Assembly: GCA_965242505.1 (NCBI GenBank)
Contig: OZ251449.1
Location: forward strand, 62,001-126,000
DNA: 64,000 nucleotides
Reading direction: 5' to 3'
Source: UBA2966 sp965242505
Lineage (GTDB): Bacteria; Pseudomonadota; Alphaproteobacteria; UBA2966
Shown: positions 53,769-61,392 of the stretch, in pieces
Position numbering within the stretch: the first letter of the stretch is position 1
How the letters are laid out: every line of letters starts with the position of its first letter
Made by a program: the position numbers and the translations under genes
Notes under the pieces: model-generated
Databases searched by the model: none
What the model was told of the DNA's origin: nothing
What the model saw: the letters and a program-made list of their open reading frames with translations, nothing else

Positions 53769-56329
53769 CGGCGGGGGAGGTGGTCGACGCGCTGCTGACC
53801 TGGACGCCCTATCTGGCGGCGGGTTTCGGCTGGAACATGATCGTCTCGCTGGTCGCGATGGCGGTCGGCACGCTGGTTGGCGCGCCGCTGGCGTTGCTGC
53901 GGGAAAGCTCCGCGCGGGGCGCCAGGGGGACGGGCGGCGCGCTCACGACGTTCGCGCGCAGCGCGCCGACCTTCGTCATGTTGTTCTACCTCGCCTACGT
54001 CGTCCCCGGATCCTTCGAGATCCTGGGCGTCGTCGTGACCGTGCCGGCCTGGTTCAAGGCGTCGCTGGCGCTGGCGATCGCGGTCGCCGGTTACGTGTCC
54101 GACAACGCCCTCGCCGCGCTGCGGCATCTGAGGCGCGGCGAGACCGCCGAGGCGCTGTTGTTCCTGCCGTCCTGGACCAACTACTTCCTGATCATCGTCA
54201 TGGCGTCCGCCACCGCCTCGGTCATCGGCGTGCCCGAGCTCGTCCACCGGTCCCAGACCGTGATCGGCGCGATCGACAGGCCCGGGTTCTCGTTCTGGAT
54301 CTATCTCTACGCCATGGCCTGGTTTCTCGCCTTCGCGGGGATCGTGGCCCTGGTGATGCGGGCCCTGCGCGCCCGCCTGGGCGGGGCGAGCGGAAGCCTC
54401 TCCCGGCATCTGGTCCTGATCGTCTCCGCATCGGTGGGCGTCGCCATCCTCGGCGTGGCGATGGCGATGGGCCTGCTGGCGCGCAACGCGCTGATCGACC
54501 AGGCGGAGAACCAGGCGCGGCTCGTCGCCGGCATGATCGCGAGCGAAGCCAACCGCGCCGACTCGATAACGGACGGAATCGCCCGCCTCGTCGAGCGCGA
54601 GAACGAGGCGCAGGCGATCGCCCTGGGCCATCTGTCGGAGGCCGTCGGCGGCGCGGAGGCGCTCGCCGTCCACCTCGCGGAGATCACGGCGAACAGCGTC
54701 ATCGACGACGTCTGGATAGTGGACGAAACCGGGACGCCGTCGGCGCGGGCCCTCGGCGGGCTCGGCCGGACCGGCGTCGACATGGCGATCGAGGAAATCG
54801 ACGGGCCGGTCCTGCAATCCCTCCTGTCGGGACGCCGCTTCTCCGTCGCGTTGCGGCCGGCGCCGCGGGATGCGCTGGAGCGGCCCATGCGGTACGTCGG
54901 CGTCCGCGCCCGCGGCGGCGGGGTGGTGGTGGTCGGCAGCCTGACCGACGAGACCGCGGACCTGGGCGGGACCTTCGGGTTGGCGGCGACGCTCGGCTCG
55001 CTGGCCGGGCAGCCGGGAATCCGGGCGATATGGGTGGTCGACGAGTCGCTCGAAGTGACGGCCGCGACCGCCTCCGGCGCGCGCGCCGCGCCGGAGGCGG
55101 CGTTCACGGCGATCGACCGGGAGCTCGCCGGCCGGGCGCTGGGCGCGGACGCGCAGTCGGCGCTGGGCGACAACGCCCTCCACGTCGCCGCGCCCGTCCT
55201 GGACCGCGGCGTCGCCACCGGCGTCGCCGTCATCCACATGCCTCGCGACCACCTGGACCGGCTGCTCGCCGATTACCTCTGGTTCGGGCTCCTGATCGCC
55301 GCCGCCGCCTTCCTGATCGGCTCGGTGATCGCGATCCTGTCGGCCCGCCGCATCACGCGGCCGGTCATGGCTCTGACCCGGGCGGCCGAGGAGATGGACC
55401 GGCGCGCCTTCGTTCCGGAATCGCTCGACGCCGTCGGCCGTCGGCGCGACGAGCTGGGCCGGCTGATCCACACGTTCCAGACGATGGCCCGCGACGTCCT
55501 GGCGCGCGAGGATCATCTGGAGGCCCTGGTCGCCGAGCGCACGCGCGACCTCGAAGAGAAGAACGCGCAACTCGACCAGGCGAAACGGCGCATGGAGGAC
55601 GAGCTCGCCATCGCGCACTCCCTTCAGGGCGCGATCCTGCCCAAGACCATGCCTCGGCACGACTCCTACTCGGGGGACGCGCGGATGACTCCGGCGCGCG
55701 AGATGGGCGGAGACTTCTACGACTTCTTCGTTCTGCCGGACGGCCGCCTCGGCGTGGTGATCGCCGACGTCTCCGGCAAGGGCGTCTCGGCGGCGTTCTT
55801 CATGGCGATCGCGAGGACGGTCATGCGCACCGCCGCGCACGACACGGACCAGGCCGGCGCCTGCCTGCGCCTCGTCAACGACAGGATCTGCGCCGAGAAC
55901 CCCCACGACCTGTTCGTGACGCTGTTCTACGGCATTCTGGACCCCGCGACGGGCCGCTTCAGTTACGCCAACGCCGGCCACAACGCGCCGTTCCTCGTTC
56001 GACGGGACGGGGAGGTCGAGATGCTGCCGCTGACCGGCGGCGTCGCGGTCGGCGTCATGCCGGATCTGGCGTATGAGGAAAACGGCTTGACGCTCGCCGC
56101 CGGGGATACGCTGTTCCTCTACACCGACGGCATCTCCGAGGCGATGAACGCCGGCGGCCAGATGTTCGACGAGACGCGCCTTCAGGCCGTCTTGTCGACC
56201 GGCAACCGGAGCTCCGTCGGGACCATGATCGAGAACGTGACCCTCGCGGTCGCCGAGTTCGTCGGCGACGCCGATCAGTCGGACGACATCACCTGTCTGG
56301 TTCTGCGGTACAACGGCGATCCGGACTGA
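53765..56329 (+). CDS. ABC permease-sensor-HAMP-PP2C (SpoIIE-type) phosphatase fusion
   Basis: An 854-aa fusion. Residues 1-205 form an amino-acid ABC permease half. Residues 213-240 form a membrane helix, 240-500 an extracytoplasmic sensor region, 505-527 a second helix, 528-550 HAMP (ARRITRPVMALTRAAEEM) and 575-615 a coiled coil. Residues 615-854 are a PP2C phosphatase with GGDFYD (648-653), ADVSGKG (667-673), YTDGISEA (786-793) and QSDDIT (838-843), so the metal-binding Asp residues are present. The permease EAA loop appears about 20 residues short of the norm. It begins in an ATGA overlap with the SBP-permease gene and converges with the anti-sigma kinase gene. The fusion is unfamiliar to me. 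Confidence 0.85.
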   Translation: MTAGEVVDALLTWTPYLAAGFGWNMIVSLVAMAVGTLVGAPLALLRESSARGARGTGGALTTFARSAPTFVMLFYLAYVVPGSFEILGVVVTVPAWFKASLALAIAVAGYVSDNALAALRHLRRGETAEALLFLPSWTNYFLIIVMASATASVIGVPELVHRSQTVIGAIDRPGFSFWIYLYAMAWFLAFAGIVALVMRALRARLGGASGSLSRHLVLIVSASVGVAILGVAMAMGLLARNALIDQAENQARLVAGMIASEANRADSITDGIARLVERENEAQAIALGHLSEAVGGAEALAVHLAEITANSVIDDVWIVDETGTPSARALGGLGRTGVDMAIEEIDGPVLQSLLSGRRFSVALRPAPRDALERPMRYVGVRARGGGVVVVGSLTDETADLGGTFGLAATLGSLAGQPGIRAIWVVDESLEVTAATASGARAAPEAAFTAIDRELAGRALGADAQSALGDNALHVAAPVLDRGVATGVAVIHMPRDHLDRLLADYLWFGLLIAAAAFLIGSVIAILSARRITRPVMALTRAAEEMDRRAFVPESLDAVGRRRDELGRLIHTFQTMARDVLAREDHLEALVAERTRDLEEKNAQLDQAKRRMEDELAIAHSLQGAILPKTMPRHDSYSGDARMTPAREMGGDFYDFFVLPDGRLGVVIADVSGKGVSAAFFMAIARTVMRTAAHDTDQAGACLRLVNDRICAENPHDLFVTLFYGILDPATGRFSYANAGHNAPFLVRRDGEVEMLPLTGGVAVGVMPDLAYEENGLTLAAGDTLFLYTDGISEAMNAGGQMFDETRLQAVLSTGNRSSVGTMIENVTLAVAEFVGDADQSDDITCLVLRYNGDPD

Positions 56330-56362
56330 TCGCGCGCCGGCGCGCCCGCGCCGCCTGCTCCC

Positions 56363-56758
56363 TTACGTCGCCGTCCCGGCGTCCTCCGCGTTCCCGGTTC
56401 CGGTGTTCTTGATGAGCGTCACGACGTTGTGTTTTCCGCTGCGGCGATACCGGAACCCGTCCATCGTTTCGCGGACGAAGTGGATGCCCAGACCGCCGAT
56501 CGGCCGGTCCTCGATCGGGACGTCGGTATCCGGTTGCGCGGCTTCGGAAGGATCGAACGGCCTGGCGTCGTCGGTGATCTCCACGACCAGGGCGCTCCCG
56601 TCCATGCGGACCGCGATGTCGATCCGGTGTCGGGCGTCGTCGTCGCACCCGTAGTTGATCGTGTTGGTCAGCAGTTCGTCGAGCGACAGGTTGACGGCGT
56701 AGGCGACGGCCGGCGGCAGATCGCGCGCGGCGCAGAACGCGTCGACTTTCTCCGCCAC
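56363..56758 (-). CDS. RsbW-like anti-sigma factor (GHKL serine kinase)
   Basis: A GHKL ATPase fold of the RsbW/SpoIIAB type: N-box LSLDELLTNTINYG (about 23-36), G1 box DDARPFDP and G2 box GGLGIHF. It would bind a sigma factor or other target and phosphorylate the STAS protein. With GTG 56758 it has 131 aa. Family-like sequence continues upstream in frame (AEISVLEISLTNDLREIAA, to about 56812) but without a start codon before a TGA. A single G fewer in GGGG (56819-56822) would connect it to TTG/GTG starts near 56840. So there is either a non-standard start, a frameshift, or a sequencing slip. Confidence 0.8.
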   Translation of the reverse strand: MAEKVDAFCAARDLPPAVAYAVNLSLDELLTNTINYGCDDDARHRIDIAVRMDGSALVVEITDDARPFDPSEAAQPDTDVPIEDRPIGGLGIHFVRETMDGFRYRRSGKHNVVTLIKNTGTGNAEDAGTAT

Positions 56759-56949
56759 GGCGGCGATCTCCCGGAGATCGTTGGTCAGCGAGATTTCGAG
56801 AACAGAGATTTCGGCGGACCCCGGACCAGCGTTTCACCAAGCCGCGGGCCGCCTCGGGGCCGGTTCGAGACTACCCGCCCCGCGATCGGGAGCCCGCGCG
56901 TCGCCCCGAATGTTCCCCGGTTTCGTCGAAACGGTCAAGTCGCCGTCCC

Positions 56950-57010
56950 GCTCCACCCCCCTCCCCGTCAGGGGGGAGGAGCGGGAAATCGAACGTCGGG
57001 AACGGGAGGG
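56950..57010. repeat. Type-A GC hairpin repeat between RsbW-like and STAS genes
   Basis: A palindrome CCCCCTCCCCGTCAGGGGGG-like version lies at 56956-56985, with a CGGGAGGGGGGAGG tail. It lies in the 289-base gap between the STAS gene and the RsbW-like gene on the same strand. This gap has no other recognisable content except the upstream coding-like piece of the kinase gene. Confidence 0.65.
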
Positions 57011-57047
57011 GGGAGGCCGCAAGCGGGGGACGAACGGCGTCCCGGCG

Positions 57048-57389
57048 TCAGCTCTCCAGCGACGCGAGCGCCTCGGCCCTGGTCGGGTGAATCGGCAGGA
57101 TCTTGTCGAACCCGCTGATCTCGAAGACCTCGCGGATCGGGTCGGCAAGCGAGCACAGCACCAGCTTGGCGTTGCGGCCCTGAAGAGTCTTGGCCGTCAA
57201 CAGGACGGCGCGCAGACCCGCGCTGCTGATGTAGGCCAGCTTCTCGAAGTCCATGATCACGGCGCGGTCGCTGTCCTCGACAGCGGTTCTGATGGCCTCC
57301 TCGAACTGGACGACGTTGGAGCCGTCGATGCGTCCGCCCACGTCGGCGGACAGAATGTCGTCGTGTCGTTCGGTCGTCACATCCACCAT
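57048..57389 (-). CDS. STAS anti-sigma factor antagonist (RsbV/SpoIIAA type)
   Basis: A 113-aa STAS protein. The strand/turn VGGRIDGSNVVQFEEAI leads to VIMDFEKLAYISSAGLRAVL, with the conserved Ser pair 55-56, one of which is the usual phosphorylation site. The PP2C fusion upstream would dephosphorylate it and the RsbW-like kinase would phosphorylate it. ATG 57389 follows GGGAGG. The frame extends to 57431 without a signal. It is divergent from the GPP34 gene. Confidence 0.9.
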   Translation of the reverse strand: MVDVTTERHDDILSADVGGRIDGSNVVQFEEAIRTAVEDSDRAVIMDFEKLAYISSAGLRAVLLTAKTLQGRNAKLVLCSLADPIREVFEISGFDKILPIHPTRAEALASLES

Positions 57390-57511
57390 CGTCTTCGCCT
57401 CCCATGATCGTTCCCCCCGTCCGCGGAACATCTCGCCATCGGTAGCACCCGCGTCGGGGCGGCGTCAAGAATTATATGGCGCGTCATTCCCGCGCAAATG
57501 CGGGATTCGGC

Positions 57512-57541
57512 TTGGAAACGTCGTCGCGCGTGTGCAATAAT
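57512..57541 (+). promoter_or_regulatory. Promoter of the GPP34 gene
   Basis: TTGGAA (57512-57517) and AATAAT (57536-57541) are 18 bases apart in an otherwise GC-rich stretch. They lie about 40 bases ahead of ATG 57582, which supports that start codon over earlier in-frame ones. Confidence 0.5.
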
Positions 57542-57581
57542 GGCGGCGTCGTTCGTGTCCCTGGGCCGGAAAGCCGTGCAC

Positions 57582-58232
57582 ATGCTGAGATTCGCGGAAG
57601 AAATCATGCTGCTTCTGCTCGACGACGAGGGCGGGAGGTTCATCGACGTGCCCACGGTGTCGCTCGAGCACGCGCTGGCCGGATCGGTGCTCATGGATCT
57701 GGCCCTGGAGCGCCGGATAGACACCGATCCGGAACGTCTCTTCGTGACCGATCCGACGCCGACCGGCGACGATCTGCTGGATGCGACGCTCGCGCGTATC
57801 GTCGAGTCCGCGCAGACGCACGACTGCGCCCACTGGATCAAGGCGTCGGCCGTCCATGCCGGGGAGGTTCGCGAACGCGCGCTCGCCCGCCTGGTCGAGC
57901 GCGGCATTCTGCGCCGGGAGGAAGACCGCTTCATGTGGGTGTTCCCGACGCGCCGCTATCCGATCATCGACAACAGGACCGTCCGGGAAGTCAAGCTGCG
58001 GATCATGGGCGTTCTGTTCAGCGACGAGATCCCGGACGTGCGCGACATCATCATCATTTCGCTCTCCGACGTATGCGGGATCCTCGAGCGGCTGCTGTCC
58101 AGCCAGGAGCTGAAGGCCACCGCCCGGCGCGTCGAGCAGGTTCGCAAGATGGACCTGATCGGCCGGGAAGTCGCGGAAACGGTGTGGGACATCGAATCGT
58201 CCCTCGCCGTCGCCATGGTGCCGATGCACTGA
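57582..58232 (+). CDS. GPP34 (Golgi phosphoprotein 3-like) family protein
   Basis: A 216-aa protein of the GPP34 family. It opens with MLRFAEEIMLLLLDDEGGRF, then SLEHALAGSVLMDLALERRID, ITDPTPTGDDLLDATLARI-like sequence, and LVERGILRREEDRFMWVF. In eukaryotes the fold binds phosphatidylinositol 4-phosphate. Bacterial members are of unknown role and may bind membranes. ATG 57582 lies downstream of a promoter (57512-57541), while in-frame starts at 57498 and 57540 precede the likely transcription start. The stop adjoins a repeat. Confidence 0.85.
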   Translation: MLRFAEEIMLLLLDDEGGRFIDVPTVSLEHALAGSVLMDLALERRIDTDPERLFVTDPTPTGDDLLDATLARIVESAQTHDCAHWIKASAVHAGEVRERALARLVERGILRREEDRFMWVFPTRRYPIIDNRTVREVKLRIMGVLFSDEIPDVRDIIIISLSDVCGILERLLSSQELKATARRVEQVRKMDLIGREVAETVWDIESSLAVAMVPMH

Positions 58233-58360
58233 TCCGCATTTCTCGTACCGGCAGGGATCGAGGAGTGCGCGGCGTTGCGGCCCCCCTCCCGCCTCCCTGG
58301 TTCTCCCTCTCCCTTGCAGGGGGAGGGTCGGGGTGGGGGTCGCGCCAGGGGGGAGGGAGC
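58233..58360. repeat. Composite repeat with end motif and hairpins
   Basis: CCGCATTTCTCGTACCGGCA starts two bases after the GPP34 stop codon. It is followed by GGGATCGAGGAGTGCGCGGC, a run of CCCCCCTCCCG, and a type-B hairpin (58305-58330). The same end motif occurs at 2403 on the other strand. Confidence 0.8.
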
Positions 58361-58428
58361 GCGAACGGCCCCTGCGGCGCCCCCGTCGCCGGATGAAGCT
58401 CGCGGACGAGCAGAACGAGAAACGCGGG

Positions 58429-59331
58429 TCAGCCGGCGTGGCGTTCATGCCAGTGGCGGGCGATTTCCTCGCGGCGGCACAGCCAGACGCCGGGGCGCGC
58501 CTCGACGTGGTCCAGGAAGCGGGCGAGGGCGCCGATGCGGCCGGGGCGGCCGATCAGGCGGCAGTGCATGGCGACGGTGAGGAGCTTGGGAGCCCGTTCG
58601 CCCTCGCGATACAGCCAGTCGAAAGCGTCCCGCATGTAGGCGAACCAGTGGTCGGCGGTGACGAAACCCTGGCCCCGCGTGAAGCGGCCGTCGTTGGAGT
58701 CGAACGTGTGGCAGATGACGAGGTGCCGTTTGCCGTCGACGGTCGTCCAATAGGGCAGATCGTCGTTGATGGCGTCGCAGTCGTAGAGGAACCCCCCTTC
58801 CTCCACGACCAGCCGCCGCGTGTTGAGGCTGGGCCGGCCGGTGAACCAGCCGAGCGGTCGCCGTCCCGCGAGCCGCTCGATCGTCTCGACGCAGCGGGCG
58901 ATGTGCTCGCGCTCTTCGTCCTCCGGCATGCCTCGGTAGTCGATCCAGCGCCATCCGTGTCCGACGTAATCGCAGCCCATCCGGGCGGTCTCCTCCGCGA
59001 CCGCCGGGTTGCGCGCCAGCGCGGCGCCGACCCCGTAGATCGTGAGCGGCAGCCGGCGTTCCGCGAACACTCCGAGGATCCGCCAGACGCCGGCCCGGCT
59101 GCCGTATTCGTAGGACGACTCGACGTTGAGGTTCCGCTCGCCCGCGAGGGGTCGGGCCGCCACCTCCGAAAGCATCGATTCCGAGTGCGCGTCGCCGTCG
59201 AGGACGGAATACTCGGCCCCTTCCTCGTAGTTGAGGACCATGTTGAGGGCGAGCCGCGCGCCGCCGGGCCACTTGGGGTCGGGCGGTTCGGGGCCGTAGC
59301 CGACGAAATCGCGTTCGGGTCCGTCCGGCAT
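58429..59331 (-). CDS. puuE: Allantoinase (PuuE, polysaccharide-deacetylase-like)
   Basis: PuuE-type allantoinase of 300 aa. The enzyme opens the allantoin ring to allantoate and uses a CE4-like fold. It has the typical start RDFVGYGPEPPDPKWPGGAR, LNMVLNYEEGAEYSVLDGD, a YGVGAALARNP segment and GHGWRWIDY. The C-terminal part has LLTVAMHCRLIGRPGRI. ATG 59331 is 5 bases after the stop of the amidohydrolase gene, so the two form an operon for ureide breakdown. Its stop codon borders the repeat motif CCCGCGTTTCTC. Confidence 0.88.
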   Translation of the reverse strand: MPDGPERDFVGYGPEPPDPKWPGGARLALNMVLNYEEGAEYSVLDGDAHSESMLSEVAARPLAGERNLNVESSYEYGSRAGVWRILGVFAERRLPLTIYGVGAALARNPAVAEETARMGCDYVGHGWRWIDYRGMPEDEEREHIARCVETIERLAGRRPLGWFTGRPSLNTRRLVVEEGGFLYDCDAINDDLPYWTTVDGKRHLVICHTFDSNDGRFTRGQGFVTADHWFAYMRDAFDWLYREGERAPKLLTVAMHCRLIGRPGRIGALARFLDHVEARPGVWLCRREEIARHWHERHAG

Positions 59332-59335
59332 GTCC

Positions 59336-60589
59336 CTACGGGAGCCGCGCGTCCAGGATGAGCAGGGCGTCGGCGACGATCTGGGCGCCCCGGGCGATGT
59401 CCTCCGGCGCCGCGTTCTCCTGCTCGTTGTGGCTGATCCCCCGTTCGCAGGGAACGAACACCATCCCGCTCGGGCAGATTCGGGAGACGTAACGCGCATC
59501 GTGGCCGGCGCCGGACGGCATGCGCTTGTAGGAATATCCCCGTTCCCGGACGGCGGCCTCGATGGCCTCCGGCACGGCGCCCTCGAAAGGCGCGGAGTCG
59601 GCGCGGCGCGTCTCGGTTACCCGGACGTCGCAACGGGACGCCGCGCGTCTGCATACGGGCTCGATCCGGTCGCCCAGCCGGGCCAGCGTCGCGTCGTCCG
59701 GATGGCGGATGTCGATGGTGAAGAACACGCGGCCCGGAACGACGGCGAGCGCGCCCGGCGACACCTCGAACCGGCCGATGGTGAAGCGCATGACGTCGTC
59801 GGGGTCGTGGAACAGCTCGCGCAACGCGGCGGCGATCCGCACCGCGTCGACGAACGCATCGCGGCGCATGCGCTCGGGCGTGGCGCCGGCGTGCGCTTCG
59901 TCGCCGATGACCTCGACGTCGAGCTTCCGGGTCCCCTGGATGGCGGTGACGATACCGATGTCGAGCCCTTCGGCCTCGAGCTCGGGGCCCTGCTCGATGT
60001 GCGACTCGACGAAAGCCGCCATGGGGGCTCCCAGTTCGCGCGGGCCGGCCCAGGGAACGGCCTCGCGCAGGGTCCGGACCGCGCTTTCCATCGTGACGCC
60101 GTCCCGGTCCGTGGCCGCGAGCATGGCGTCGACCGGGGCCTCGCCGACGTAGACGGCGGAACCGAGGTTCGTCGGGCTGAAGCGCGCGCCTTCCTCGTTG
60201 TTCCAGATCACCGCTTCGAGCGGCCGGCCGGTGACGATGCCGGCGTCGTCGATCGCCTCGACCGCCTCGACCGCCGACAGCACGCCCGAGATGCCGTCGA
60301 AGCGGCCGCCGGTCGGCTGCGTGTCGCTGTGGGAGCCGCTGGCGATGGCGGGGGCGTCGGTCGCGCCGGGCCGGCGCATGAACTGGTTGCCGTAGGCGTC
60401 GATCTCCACCGCGAAGCCGCGGTCGCGGGCCCATCCCGCCAACCGCGCGTGCGCCTCGACGTCCGCGGGCGTCAGGGCGGCGCGGTTCACTCCGCCCTTT
60501 TCCGTCGCGCCGAGCTCCGCCATCTCCATGTGGCGGCGCCACAATCGATCTCCGTCGACGTCGGCCCGCCGTTCGCCGTCGTTCGCCAC
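59336..60589 (-). CDS. Allantoate amidohydrolase / N-carbamoyl amino acid hydrolase (M20)
   Basis: A 417-aa M20 zinc amidohydrolase of the AllC/UAAH/carbamoylase group. Metal and substrate motifs are GSHSDTQPTGGRFDG, WNNEEGARF, ESHIEQGP, GAGHDARYVS and ISHNEQE. GTG 60589 follows GGGAGG. The frame extends upstream without support. Being next to PuuE, it probably takes allantoate to ureidoglycolate (or ureidoglycine) plus ammonia. Carbamoyl amino acid hydrolase is the main alternative. Confidence 0.85.
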   Translation of the reverse strand: MANDGERRADVDGDRLWRRHMEMAELGATEKGGVNRAALTPADVEAHARLAGWARDRGFAVEIDAYGNQFMRRPGATDAPAIASGSHSDTQPTGGRFDGISGVLSAVEAVEAIDDAGIVTGRPLEAVIWNNEEGARFSPTNLGSAVYVGEAPVDAMLAATDRDGVTMESAVRTLREAVPWAGPRELGAPMAAFVESHIEQGPELEAEGLDIGIVTAIQGTRKLDVEVIGDEAHAGATPERMRRDAFVDAVRIAAALRELFHDPDDVMRFTIGRFEVSPGALAVVPGRVFFTIDIRHPDDATLARLGDRIEPVCRRAASRCDVRVTETRRADSAPFEGAVPEAIEAAVRERGYSYKRMPSGAGHDARYVSRICPSGMVFVPCERGISHNEQENAAPEDIARGAQIVADALLILDARLP

Positions 60590-60654
60590 GCATGGCCTCC
60601 CGTGATTGGCCGACTCTCCGGCCCGCCGCCCGTCCGTCCGATCTGTACCATACT

Positions 60655-61250
60655 CCACCCCCTCCCGGCTTCCCCCCTGTCAGGGGGGAGGAGCGTCAAC
60701 GGCCCCTCTGTTCCCTCTTCTCCCTCTCCCTTGCAGGGGGAGGGTCGGGGTGGGGGTCGCCGCCGGGGAGGAGCGTGGAAAGGCGGTCCGCACACCCGGA
60801 TCCGCACAATCCGCACACCGTCGGGGCGCGGTTCATCCCCCTCCCGACCTCCCCCCTGTTATGGGGGAGTGTGGATGGCTCCCTCCAGTCCCCCTCGTTC
60901 TCCCTCCCCCTTGCAGGGGGAGGGCCGGGGTGGGGGTCGCCGCCGGGGAGGAGCATGGAAAGGCGGTCCGCACACCCGGATCTGCACAATCCGCACACCG
61001 TCGGGGCGCGGTTCACCCCCCTCCCGACCTCCCCCCTGTTATGGGGGAGTGTGGATGGCTCCCTCCAGTCCCCCTCGTTCTCCCTCCCCCTTGCAGGGGG
61101 AGGGCCGGGGTGGGGGTCGCCGCCGGGGAGGAGCATGGAAAGGCGGTCCGCACACCCGGATCCGCACAATCCGCACACCGTCGGGGCGTGATTCATCCCC
61201 CTCCCGACCTCCCCTGTCAGGGGGGAGGAGTATGGATGGCTCCCCCTGGA
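60655..61250. repeat. Tandem array of 180-bp GC hairpin repeats
   Basis: Three near-identical units (about 60718, 60898 and 61078) with period 180. Each carries a type-B hairpin (CCCTCCCCCTTGCAGGGGGA), a block with AAGGCGGTCCGCACACCCGG and CAATCCGCACACCGTCGGGG, and a hairpin CCTCCCCCCTGTTATGGGGG, followed by TGTGGATGGCTCCCTCCAGT. A type-A hairpin precedes the array (60676-60696). No gene is seen in 60590-61392. Confidence 0.92.
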
Positions 61251-61392
61251 ACAGGGAGGAGGAGCGCGAACGGGCCCTGCGGCGCCCCCGTGACGCCGGA
61301 GCGGCTTCCGTGTAGTGTATGGGGAGGAGCCGGGAGCGCCCGGCATTCGCCGGCGAGTCGAATCGACGGCGGCAGGGAGGGGGGGACCGCCG

